NCBI GenBank assembly: GCA_937894535.1
Contig: CALBHI010000136.1
Coordinates: 1 to 6,061 of the forward strand
Source of the DNA: an uncultured Verrucomicrobiota bacterium
GTDB taxonomy: Bacteria > Verrucomicrobiota > Kiritimatiellia > CAIVKH01
Length of the DNA stretch: 6,061 nucleotides
Direction of reading: 5' to 3'
Below the pieces are notes generated by a model. The model had not been told where the DNA came from and did no database searches. It saw only the letters and a program-made list of their open reading frames with translations. The translations under genes and the position numbers were made by a program. Each line of letters begins with the position of its first letter. Within the stretch, counting starts at the first letter, position 1. This document shows, one piece after another, positions 1 to 6,061 of the stretch.

Positions 1-215
1 ACCATGGACCACAAGATAACAACCGCATTCATAAGCAACCGACAACCTCACACCAATCGGACCGCAACAACGTAAGGTAAACATCCGCTCCGGTCCAAGT
101 AAACCTGACGTGACTACTCAATCATATCCCTCGCAATAGGTTACAAAATCGGAACCCCACCGGACGGATTCCATATACTTCCCTTCGGGCATCGTGTATA
201 CCACTACACTATTAT

Positions 216-242
216 CATCCGCGCGAAATGGCTGCGCGGATG
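216..242 (+). promoter_or_regulatory. Perfect 9-bp inverted repeat / hairpin ahead of the start codon
   Basis: CATCCGCGC (216-224) and GCGCGGATG (234-242) are exact reverse complements separated by a 9-base loop. The repeat ends 16 bases before the GGAGG ribosome binding site. No T-run follows, so it does not look like an intrinsic terminator. It could be a 5' leader hairpin that affects translation or mRNA stability, or a palindromic operator. The structure is directly visible; its function is inference. Confidence 0.55.
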
Positions 243-258
243 TATCGCTTGCGACCAC

Positions 259-263
259 GGAGG
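259..263 (+). promoter_or_regulatory. Shine-Dalgarno site
   Basis: GGAGG lies 10 bases before the ATG at 274. It decides the start: the in-frame TTG at 265 is only one base downstream of it, and the next in-frame ATG (307) has no purine-rich site ahead of it. Confidence 0.8.
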
Positions 264-273
264 ATTGTTACAC

Positions 274-387
274 ATGAAAATCCTGGTATCCGCACCGTGC
301 CCCTCGATGATCTTTCCTCCGAAACGCCCTCCCCGGCTTCGGCCCCTTCTGATAGTACCCATATTCTCGCTCGCGGCATTGGTCGCG
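274..387 (+). other. Signal peptide of the giant protein
   Basis: Residues 1-38 have a long n-region with basic residues K17, R18, R21 and R23, then a hydrophobic stretch from L25 to V37. Small residues follow (A38-Q39-G40-S41), and cleavage near A38 or G40 is likely. C9 precedes the hydrophobic core, so this is not a lipoprotein signal. The n-region is longer and more proline-rich than usual. An internal Met at residue 12 would give a more ordinary length but lacks a ribosome binding site. This predicts export across the inner membrane. Confidence 0.7.
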
Positions 388-3300
388 CAAGGAAGTCTCG
401 TCATCTCCGGCGGCGGACTGGCCTTTGTTGAGGAAGGCGGGTCTTTCCTAGCCGGTAATATCGCAACCACCGGCACAGCCTTCGCCCAAAACGAAATCGG
501 AGTCGCCCCGCACACCATCGCGGGTGTGAACGATGGCGTGTACGGGAATGCGAGCAGCTGGATCGGCGGCACCGCGAACAGCTTCATCGGCATCAGCCTG
601 GGGGCCAGCCCGGTGCCCCTGTACAAGGTGGCGTTCGGACGGGACAACCTGTCGAATTTTACCGACCGCGCGCTCGGCGTTTATACCCTCCAGTTCACCA
701 CCGTGGCGCATCCCGACGCGAACACGCCGGAGGGCAACTGGACAACCATCGGCACGCTGGATTACCAGTCGGCCGGGGGCACCAACTTTGCCAACCCCTC
801 ACTCCGGCACGCCTTCACCTTTGATCCCATCGACGCCACCGGTTTCCGCATCAAGACCGCGAGCGCGACCGATGCCATCGCGATCGATGAAATCGAACTC
901 TACCGCCGCGGCCTCACCATCGCCGGCCTCCGCCTGGTGGACGAGGGCGGCGCGTTTTTCCCAAACAACCTGGCCACCGGCGGCGTGGCGTTCGCCAAGG
1001 ATGCCCTGGCTACCCCGCCCCACACCATCGGCGGCGTCAACGACGGGGTGTACGGCAACAACAACAGCTGGATCGCCGGGAGTTCGAATTCCTTCATCGG
1101 CATCATCCTCGGCACCTCGCCGGTCGCCGTCGCCCGTATCGCCTTCGGCCGCGATAACAACGGCCTCCTCGCCGACCGCGTCTATTCGACCTATACCGTG
1201 CAATACACCACGGTCGCGGACCCGGATGAAACCACGCCGGACGAGCAATGGACGACCATCGGCACGACGACCTACACCGAACCGGGTGGCCCCCTCTTCT
1301 CCGCCCCCGCCCTCCGCCACGTGTTCGCCTTCGCCCCGGTTTCCGCCACCGGCGTGCGGCTCGTGATCGACGGCGCACTCGACATCGACAGCCTGATCGC
1401 CATCGATGAACTGGAACTCTACGGCCCGTCCCAGCTCCGTCTCGAACATCCGCTCGGCGTGGCGCGCACCATGCCGACACGCATCACCGCCTGGGGCAAC
1501 AACGACTTCAACCAGAATCAGGTCCCGACCAACCTGCTGAATCCTACCGCGGTTGAAGCGGGAAACTCCCTGATCGCGGCCCTGACGACGAATGGCGCCT
1601 ATACCGCCTGGGGCAACAACGCCTTCAATCTGTTGAATGACCCCTTTGGCCTGACCGGCATCCGAACCATCGCCGCCGGTGCCGCACACCATCTCCTGCT
1701 CCGGGCCGATGGCAGCGTCGTGGGATTCGGAACGGACCAGTTTGGCGAAACCATCACCCCGGTCGCGTTGGACGGCGTTCCGGTCCGGGCCATCGCCGCC
1801 GGCGAACGGGTGTCGCTGGCGGTCACCGACGACGGCCGCGTGTTCGGTTGGGGCGAATTGGCGTCGGACATCCTGCCGGTCCCGACCAACCTGGCCGACG
1901 TCGTGGCCATCGAATGCGGCGCGCACCATGCCATCGTATTGCGCCGCGACGGCACCGTAGCGGCGTGGGGCTCGAACGACGAGCAGCAGACCGACATCCC
2001 GGCGGGACTATCAAATGTCGTGGCCATCGCCGCCGGAACGTTCCATAACCTGGCCGTACGGCGCGAGGGTACGGTGGTGGCATGGGGACTGAACGACCAG
2101 GGACAACGCAACGTACCCGCGGGCTTGTCCAATGTGACCGCCGTCGCCGCCGGCCGCTGGCACAGCATGGCCCACCGTTCCGACGGCTCGGTGGTCCTCT
2201 GGGGCGGCAACACCTCCGGCCAACTGGATACACCCGCCGGCGTCGCCTATGTGCGGTCCATCTCCGCGAACCGGATGAACAGCGCGGCGCTGCACGCCGT
2301 GCCGCTGTCGCTGGAATTCGTGCCCGTCAATCCCACCAGCTCCGCCACCCGCGTCATCACCGTGTTCAACGACGGACCCGGACCGCTCCAGATCCGCCGC
2401 ATCACCCTCGACGGTAGCAACGGCTTCAGCCTCGACACCGCCGCCATCTCCAACGACCTTCCGGCAGGCGCCTCGACCAGCTTCAGTGTGGCCTTCCTGC
2501 CGCCCGGCACCGGCACCGTGCAGGCCACCCTGCTGGTGGAAACCGATGACCCGCACAGCCCGGTCTTCGAGGCCGCGCTGATCGGCAACGCCGTTGACAC
2601 CACGCCGCCGGTCATCACCGTGCCAGCCACGAACATCGCCGTGCTCGCCACCAACATCGCCGGCGCCATCGTCACCTTCGACGTCGGGATCGCGGACAAC
2701 GCCGACAACGATCCCGTCGTGAACATCACCCCGCCGAGCGGCAGCCTCTTCCCGCCCGGCGTGACGACGGTCAGCGTGAGCGCGGTCGATTTCGCGGCGA
2801 ACACGTCCACCGCATCGTTCGTCATCAGCGTTACCTTGCCCTCGCCGGTACGGATCGAAACTGGAGGCGCCTTCTCCCCCAACAACCTCGCCTTCTCCGG
2901 CACGGCGTTCGCCAAGGACGAGGCCTTCTTTCCCACCCACCGCATCGTGGCGGTCAACGACGGCTTCTACGGCAACACCAGCAGTTGGATCGGCGTGACC
3001 ACCGACAGTTTCATCGGCATCAATCTCGGCGCCACACCCGTCCCGGTGGAACAAATCGCCTTCGGGCGCGACAACAACGGCCTCATCACCGACCGCGCCA
3101 ATGGCACCTACACCCTCCAGTTCACCACCACGCCGAACCCCAACGCCGCCACGCCGGATTCCGCCTGGACCAGCTTCGGCCCCATCACCTATCCGGGAGC
3201 AAGCCCGTTCCCGGCGCGCCGCAACCGGTTTGCCTTCCTGCCGGTGGAAGCCACCGGGATCCGGATCGTGATCCAAACCTCCCTTCAGGTCGCCATCGAT

Positions 3301-6061
3301 GAAATCGAACTCTACGGCTACAACCCGTCCGCCAACCTCGTGCTGGAGGAGCCGGTGAACACCGCCCTGGTTTCCGGCAGCAGCACCAACGACTTTGGCG
3401 CACACGAAGCCGGCACCACCGGATCGACGCGTACATATACCGCGCGCAACACCGGCGATGCGGTGCTGTCGTTCTCCAGCATCGCGGCGACCGGCTCCAA
3501 CAGCACGGATTTCGTCATCACTCCCGCCAGCGGCTGGGCCAGCGTGCCGCCGGGAACGAGCACGACCTTTTCGGTAACCTTCCAACCCCAAGGAGTCGGC
3601 CCACGCGCGGCCACGCTGCTGGTGAGCAACTCCTCCAGCAATGAACCGGCCTTCACCGTCGCACTCACCGGAATCAGCGAGGACACCACGCCGCCGGTGA
3701 TAGTCCCCCTGACCAACCTCACCACCTACATCACCGCCGGCACCGGCGCGGTGGTGCAGTTCGCCCAACCCTCCGCCTCGGACAATTCGGGCCTCGCGCC
3801 GGTCGTGACCACCGACCCGGCGAGCGGCGCGTTTTTCCCGCTCGGTTCAAACGCAATCACCGTCATCGCCACCGACAGCGTGGGCCTCAGCACCACCGGC
3901 CGCTTCGACCTGTTCGTCCTGCCGCGCGCGTTGATCACGTTGGAGGCGCCCGCAGGCTCGGCCCTCACCGGCACGCCGCCCGCCTATGCCTTCGGCACGT
4001 TGACCGTGGGTGCGTCCAACACCCAGACCGTTACCGTCCGCAACGATGGCCTGCGCGCGCTGGCCATATCCGGCATCAGCATCATCGGAACCCATCCCGC
4101 CGATTATGCGCTGGACGCTTCCGGCCTCGACACGAACATCGCAACGGGCGGCAGCAGCGCGTTCGACGTGACCTTCGCGCCGCGTGCCCACGGCGCGCGC
4201 ACCGCGACCGTGCGCCTCGTCACCGACGATCCCGTCACGCCGGTTTACGACCTCCACCTCACGGGGGACGGCGTGGACATCACGCCGCCCGTCATCACGC
4301 CGCCAACCAACTTCACCGTCTTCGCCGGCGCGAGCACCAACGGCGTGCGCGTTTTGTATCCGCCCATTGCCGTCACCGACAACGCCTTGAATCCCGTGAA
4401 CGTGATCGTTGATCCGCCGAATGCCAGCCTCATGTCAGCCGGAACGAACCTCGTAACCATCCTCGCCACCGACGCCGGAAGCAACGCCAGCACCGCCACC
4501 TTCGAGGTCGTCGTCACGCCCTCCGTCTATCCGCCGGAGGTGCCGGTCGGCGGGGCCGTTCCCTTCAACCTGGCGTTGGGAAGAACGGCGTTCGGTGCGA
4601 ACTTCATCGGCAACCCGCATACCATCGCGACGGTCAACAACGGATTGTACGGAAATACGAACGGCTGGATTGCCGCGACCATAAACAGCTTTGTTGGCAT
4701 CAACCTCGGCGCAACGCCCGTAGCGGTCAATCACGTCGCCTTCAGCCGCGACCACCGCGGCGTATTTATCGATCGCACGCCCGGAACGTATACCTTGCAG
4801 TTCACCACCACGCCCAATCCCAACGCCGCCACCCCCGACCTCGCGTGGCAAACCATCGGCTCGGTCACCTATACCCTCGATTTCGCGGAAAGGGGCCGGC
4901 GCAACGTCTATGCCTTCCCGACGGTGGCCGCGACCGGCATTCGACTCCTCACCGCCGCCAGCGAGTTCCCTGTCGGGATCGACGAAGTGGAAATCTACGG
5001 CACGCCGAGCGTCCTGTCGGTGGAGCACCCGGCGGGGGTCGCGCTGACCTCCGGCGTGTCCACCATCGCCTTTGCCCCGCGCGACCTTACCACGCCCAGC
5101 GCGCCAAGCACCGTCACCCTCGGCAATCCCGGCCCCGATCCGATCCGGATCACCGGCATCGCCCTCACCAATAACCAGGTCGACAATTTCATCCTCACCC
5201 CGCCGAACCTCGTCACCACGCTCGCCGCCGGGGCTTCCACCACCCTGCAGGTGGTCTTCCAACCCTCGGCGCTGGGTCCCCGCGAAACCACCCTGCGCGT
5301 GCACGTTGAGAACGCCACGCTCGCGGCGTTTGATGTCACGCTCGCGGGAACCGGCGTGGATGTGTCCGCCCCGGTCATCGTGACGCCGGGGGACATCACC
5401 GTGTTCATCCCCTTCAATGAAACCAACGCCGTGGTGACCTATCCGCCCGCGCAGGTTACCGACAATTCCGGGTTCCCGGCCGACGTGACCTATTCGCATC
5501 CCAGCGGCAGTGTGTTCCCCCTCGGCATCACCCCCGTCACCATCACCGCGGTGGATCCCTCCAGCAACACCTCCACCGCCTCCTTCGCTATCAGCGTCCA
5601 GTATGAAACAACGCTTTCCGTGGAAATCCCCGCGGGAAATCCGTTCGTGCCAAAAAACGTCGTGCAGTCCTGGGGCGCCGCGTTCATCGGCCTCCCCATG
5701 CCCACCAACCTTCCGAGCGCGGCGGCGGTTTCGCTCGGCTACCAGCACGGACTGATCCTGCTGGAGGATGGAACCGTGGTGGCATGGGGTGATGACAGCG
5801 CCGGACAACGAACGGTTCCCGCCGGATTAAGCAACGTGATCGCCATCGCGGCCGGGGCCTGGCATTCGCTCGCGATTACCGCGGACGGCACGGTTACCGC
5901 CTGGGGCAAACACGAGCCGGATATCTTACAGCCACCGGTGGTCGTGCCACCCGGCTTGACCGGCGTGGTGCAGGTGAGTGGCGGCTACTACATGACGGCC
6001 GCGCGCCTCGACAACGGCAACATCGTCGTGTGGGGCGGAAACCAGCAAGGCCAATTGACCG
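274..6061 (+). CDS. Giant secreted modular protein with RCC1 propellers, discoidin-like, ASH and HYR domains (3' partial)
   Basis: A single uninterrupted frame of 1,929 codons runs off the right edge. The product begins with a signal peptide and then shows four discoidin/F5-8C-like modules (42-210, 214-383, 859-1014, 1423-1576). It has a seven-repeat RCC1 propeller (403-675) and the first four blades of a second one (from about 1795). Four ASH/choice-of-anchor-D domains (676-774, 1022-1136, 1219-1334, 1580-1695) are each followed by a HYR domain with a [TS]xPVI-type start. The frame has just two cysteines, C9 inside the signal peptide and C548, and very few lysines, with Ala, Thr, Gly, Val and Pro abundant, as in exported beta-rich proteins. 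No catalytic motif was recognised. Known relatives of these domains are extracellular binding or stalk modules, so a surface adhesion or carbohydrate/protein-binding role is inferred. The C-terminal anchor (PEP-CTERM, type IX or other sorting signal) would lie beyond the window. No frameshift or internal stop was seen. Confidence 0.93.
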   Translation, partial: MKILVSAPCPSMIFPPKRPPRLRPLLIVPIFSLAALVAQGSLVISGGGLAFVEEGGSFLAGNIATTGTAFAQNEIGVAPHTIAGVNDGVYGNASSWIGGTANSFIGISLGASPVPLYKVAFGRDNLSNFTDRALGVYTLQFTTVAHPDANTPEGNWTTIGTLDYQSAGGTNFANPSLRHAFTFDPIDATGFRIKTASATDAIAIDEIELYRRGLTIAGLRLVDEGGAFFPNNLATGGVAFAKDALATPPHTIGGVNDGVYGNNNSWIAGSSNSFIGIILGTSPVAVARIAFGRDNNGLLADRVYSTYTVQYTTVADPDETTPDEQWTTIGTTTYTEPGGPLFSAPALRHVFAFAPVSATGVRLVIDGALDIDSLIAIDELELYGPSQLRLEHPLGVARTMPTRITAWGNNDFNQNQVPTNLLNPTAVEAGNSLIAALTTNGAYTAWGNNAFNLLNDPFGLTGIRTIAAGAAHHLLLRADGSVVGFGTDQFGETITPVALDGVPVRAIAAGERVSLAVTDDGRVFGWGELASDILPVPTNLADVVAIECGAHHAIVLRRDGTVAAWGSNDEQQTDIPAGLSNVVAIAAGTFHNLAVRREGTVVAWGLNDQGQRNVPAGLSNVTAVAAGRWHSMAHRSDGSVVLWGGNTSGQLDTPAGVAYVRSISANRMNSAALHAVPLSLEFVPVNPTSSATRVITVFNDGPGPLQIRRITLDGSNGFSLDTAAISNDLPAGASTSFSVAFLPPGTGTVQATLLVETDDPHSPVFEAALIGNAVDTTPPVITVPATNIAVLATNIAGAIVTFDVGIADNADNDPVVNITPPSGSLFPPGVTTVSVSAVDFAANTSTASFVISVTLPSPVRIETGGAFSPNNLAFSGTAFAKDEAFFPTHRIVAVNDGFYGNTSSWIGVTTDSFIGINLGATPVPVEQIAFGRDNNGLITDRANGTYTLQFTTTPNPNAATPDSAWTSFGPITYPGASPFPARRNRFAFLPVEATGIRIVIQTSLQVAIDEIELYGYNPSANLVLEEPVNTALVSGSSTNDFGAHEAGTTGSTRTYTARNTGDAVLSFSSIAATGSNSTDFVITPASGWASVPPGTSTTFSVTFQPQGVGPRAATLLVSNSSSNEPAFTVALTGISEDTTPPVIVPLTNLTTYITAGTGAVVQFAQPSASDNSGLAPVVTTDPASGAFFPLGSNAITVIATDSVGLSTTGRFDLFVLPRALITLEAPAGSALTGTPPAYAFGTLTVGASNTQTVTVRNDGLRALAISGISIIGTHPADYALDASGLDTNIATGGSSAFDVTFAPRAHGARTATVRLVTDDPVTPVYDLHLTGDGVDITPPVITPPTNFTVFAGASTNGVRVLYPPIAVTDNALNPVNVIVDPPNASLMSAGTNLVTILATDAGSNASTATFEVVVTPSVYPPEVPVGGAVPFNLALGRTAFGANFIGNPHTIATVNNGLYGNTNGWIAATINSFVGINLGATPVAVNHVAFSRDHRGVFIDRTPGTYTLQFTTTPNPNAATPDLAWQTIGSVTYTLDFAERGRRNVYAFPTVAATGIRLLTAASEFPVGIDEVEIYGTPSVLSVEHPAGVALTSGVSTIAFAPRDLTTPSAPSTVTLGNPGPDPIRITGIALTNNQVDNFILTPPNLVTTLAAGASTTLQVVFQPSALGPRETTLRVHVENATLAAFDVTLAGTGVDVSAPVIVTPGDITVFIPFNETNAVVTYPPAQVTDNSGFPADVTYSHPSGSVFPLGITPVTITAVDPSSNTSTASFAISVQYETTLSVEIPAGNPFVPKNVVQSWGAAFIGLPMPTNLPSAAAVSLGYQHGLILLEDGTVVAWGDDSAGQRTVPAGLSNVIAIAAGAWHSLAITADGTVTAWGKHEPDILQPPVVVPPGLTGVVQVSGGYYMTAARLDNGNIVVWGGNQQGQLT
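397..1422 (+). repeat. Tandem pair of discoidin/F5-8C-like modules (copies 1 and 2)
   Basis: Residues 42-210 and 214-383 are two copies of one module of about 170 residues. Both run: E-x-GG-x-F near the start, PHTI followed by VNDGVYGN (85-92; 255-262), a Trp (W96; W266), SFIGI, AFGRDN (GRD at 122-124; 292-294), a Y-T-[LV]-Q-[FY]-TT-V strand, TP-x(4)-W-TTIG, ATG-[FV]-R, and a closing IDE-[IL]-ELY strand (204-210; 377-383). The overall pattern fits the galactose-binding-like jelly-roll fold of discoidin/F5-8C domains, which bind carbohydrates or other surface ligands. The ligand cannot be told from sequence. The fold assignment rests on pattern recognition, without a profile search. Confidence 0.72.
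1480..2298 (+). repeat. RCC1-type seven-bladed beta-propeller (propeller 1)
   Basis: Residues 403-675 contain seven evenly spaced [WF]G signatures at W407, W446, F485, W526, W566, W605 and W643, 38-41 residues apart. The best repeats (blades 5-7) follow the bacterial RCC1 pattern: V-x-A-I-A-A-G, H-x-L-A, DGTVVAWG, x-GQ, VPAGLSN. The final segment (about 659-675) repeats only the inner half of a blade (RSISANRMNSAALHA), while the first (403-422) gives only the outer half. This is what a circularly closed, 'velcro' propeller would show. Seven repeats match the seven blades of eukaryotic RCC1, though each repeat here is shorter. Bacterial copies in secreted proteins are generally treated as binding scaffolds; no GTPase-exchange role is implied. 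Confidence 0.88.
2299..2835 (+). other. ASH/choice-of-anchor-D domain 1 plus HYR domain 1
   Basis: Residues 676-774 show the ASH-type Ig-like pattern: T-R-V-I-T-V-F-N-D-G, G-P-L-Q-I, the phrase LPAGASTSFSVAFLPPGTG, an ATLLVETDDP strand and a closing LIGNAV. Residues 775-854 are a HYR domain: DTTPPVI, a later ADN, PPSGSLFPPG, T-V-S-V-S-A-V-D and N-T-S-T-A-S-F-V-I-S-V. Both are beta-sandwich modules common in bacterial surface stalks. This ASH copy lacks its usual first strand, which appears instead ahead of the preceding propeller. Confidence 0.78.
2848..3315 (+). repeat. Discoidin/F5-8C-like module, copy 3
   Basis: Residues 859-1014 repeat the same module: an E-x-GG-x-F start, AFAKDE, VNDGFYGN (894-901), W905, SFIGINLG, GRD (931-933), GTYTLQFTT, NAATPD, ATGIR and IDEIELY (1008-1014). 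It is a little shorter than copies 1 and 2 and keeps all the conserved positions. It sits between HYR1 and ASH2. It shares a near-identical DNA stretch with copy 4. Confidence 0.72.
3337..4524 (+). repeat. Two consecutive ASH-HYR cassettes (ASH2-HYR2-ASH3-HYR3)
   Basis: ASH2 (1022-1136) and ASH3 (1219-1334) both begin with the L-x-L-E-x-P strand (LVLEEPV; ITLEAPAG). They continue through an FG turn, a T-V-x-N-[DT]-G-type strand, a G-[TS]-S-[TA]-x-[FD]-x-V-T-F-x-P core and an ALTG or HLTGDG end. HYR2 (1137-1216) and HYR3 (1335-1417) start with DTTPPVI and DITPPVI. They carry the SDN or TDN, P-x-[SN]-[AG] and V-I-A-T-D or I-L-A-T-D core. The pairing as two-domain cassettes suggests growth by duplication. 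Role: a rigid extracellular spacer between binding modules (inferred). Confidence 0.78.
4540..5001 (+). repeat. Discoidin/F5-8C-like module, copy 4 (diverged)
   Basis: Residues 1423-1576 are the fourth copy: PHTI, VNNGLYGN (1454-1461), W1465, SFVGINLGATPV, FSRD (1490-1493), GTYTLQFTT, NAATPD, ATGIR and IDEVEIY. Two positions constant in the other three copies are changed: the Asp of VNDG is Asn (N1456) and the Gly of FGRD is Ser (S1491). The AFAKD motif near the start is also lost. It may have a different ligand or be mainly structural. Confidence 0.7.
5011..5598 (+). other. ASH domain 4 plus HYR domain 4
   Basis: ASH4 (1580-1695) opens with LSVEHPAG and has STVTLGNPGPDPIRI, the phrase LAAGASTTLQVVFQPSALG and a closing LAGTGVD. 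HYR4 (1696-1775) has APVIVTP, VTDNSGFPADV, PSGSVFPLG, TPVTITAVD and NTSTASFAISV. The copy matches the upstream cassettes well but starts HYR4 with VSAPVI in place of the TPPVI form. It leads straight into the second propeller. Confidence 0.78.
5656..6061 (+). repeat. RCC1-type propeller 2 (cut off by window edge)
   Basis: From residue 1795 the WG signatures recur at W1800, W1837, W1876 and W1919, spaced 37-43 residues. Classic bacterial RCC1 phrases are present (DGTVVAWG, GQRTVPAGLSNVIAIAAGAWHSLAI, VVWGGNQQGQL). Four blades are started inside the window. By comparison with propeller 1, about three more and a closing half-blade are expected beyond 6061. Confidence 0.85.

Larger units (their letters stand above)
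1..273. promoter_or_regulatory. Upstream non-coding region of the giant surface-protein gene
   Basis: No convincing gene is present here. The frame of the downstream gene has stops at 73, 100 and 106, and the short open stretch from the ATG at position 4 ends at the TAA at 73. The other two + frames also close quickly. Base composition is clearly richer in A and T than the coding part. The region should hold the promoter: AT-rich hexamers that could serve as a -10 box are TATACT (174-179) and TATTAT (210-215). Neither has a good -35 partner at normal spacing, so no promoter is assigned. Whether the first ~75 bases are the tail of an upstream gene cannot be decided from this window. Confidence 0.5.

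Noticed and set aside
4..75. Short open stretch from ATG at 4 to TAA at 73
   Set aside because: Only 23 codons, with no ribosome binding site visible and no recognisable motif; it could be the tail of an upstream gene but cannot be supported.
216..242. Hairpin as an intrinsic terminator of an upstream gene
   Set aside because: No T-run follows the stem, and it sits immediately ahead of the ribosome binding site of the next gene.
228..431. 67-codon open frame overlapping the start of the giant gene
   Set aside because: It is Arg-rich with no ribosome binding site and overlaps the signal-peptide region in a different frame.
533..1366. 277-codon open frame in another + strand frame
   Set aside because: Its product is almost entirely Pro/Ser/Arg/Thr/Ala, the usual out-of-frame reading of GC-rich DNA, and it overlaps well-supported domains in the main frame.
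799..1929. 376-codon open frame on the - strand
   Set aside because: Antisense shadow of the discoidin-like pair and propeller 1.
1480..2298. CRISPR or DNA tandem-repeat array explanation for the periodic pattern
   Set aside because: The ~117-base periodicity is protein-level RCC1 repetition with diverged DNA, not near-identical direct repeats with spacers.
2011..3768. 585-codon open frame on the - strand
   Set aside because: It lies wholly antisense to the giant gene, has a Gly/Arg/His/Asp-rich composition typical of the reverse complement of a GC-rich gene, and shows no domain pattern. The + strand frame carries clear domain repeats.
4435..5808. 457-codon open frame on the - strand
   Set aside because: Shadow of the same gene; low-complexity composition, no recognisable motif, and it mirrors the internal repeats of the + strand gene.

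Overview
The window holds one very large, incomplete protein-coding gene on the + strand. It starts at an ATG at position 274 behind a good Shine-Dalgarno sequence and stays open, with no stop codon, to the right edge at 6061. That is 1,929 codons seen, with the C-terminus outside the window. Positions 1-273 are upstream non-coding sequence, visibly less GC-rich than the gene, with no convincing gene of their own. Long open frames on the opposite strand and in the other + frames are shadows of this GC-rich gene.

The product looks like a secreted, cell-surface or extracellular mosaic protein. In order it has: a signal peptide (about residues 1-38); two tandem F5/8-type-C/discoidin-like modules (42-210 and 214-383); a complete seven-repeat RCC1-type beta-propeller (403-675); an ASH/'choice-of-anchor D' Ig-like domain plus a HYR domain (676-854); a third discoidin-like module (859-1014); ASH-HYR-ASH-HYR (1022-1417); a fourth discoidin-like module (1423-1576); ASH-HYR (1580-1775); and the start of a second RCC1 propeller (from about 1795), cut off after about four blade signatures. 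No catalytic motif was recognised. The make-up points to binding or adhesion and to a long stalk-like scaffold, not to an enzyme.

GC-rich codon use combined with RCC1, HYR, choice-of-anchor-D and discoidin-like modules in one giant exported protein suggests a bacterium of the Verrucomicrobiota/Kiritimatiellota/Planctomycetota (PVC) group. This is inferred from general knowledge of where such architectures occur, not from a search; other bacteria with large secreted mosaics cannot be excluded.

The two most interesting points are these. The N-terminal strand motif of the ASH domain (L-x-[LV]-E-x-P) appears just before each propeller, as if a seven-bladed propeller were inserted into an ASH domain. 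There is also a perfect 9-bp inverted repeat between the likely promoter region and the ribosome binding site.
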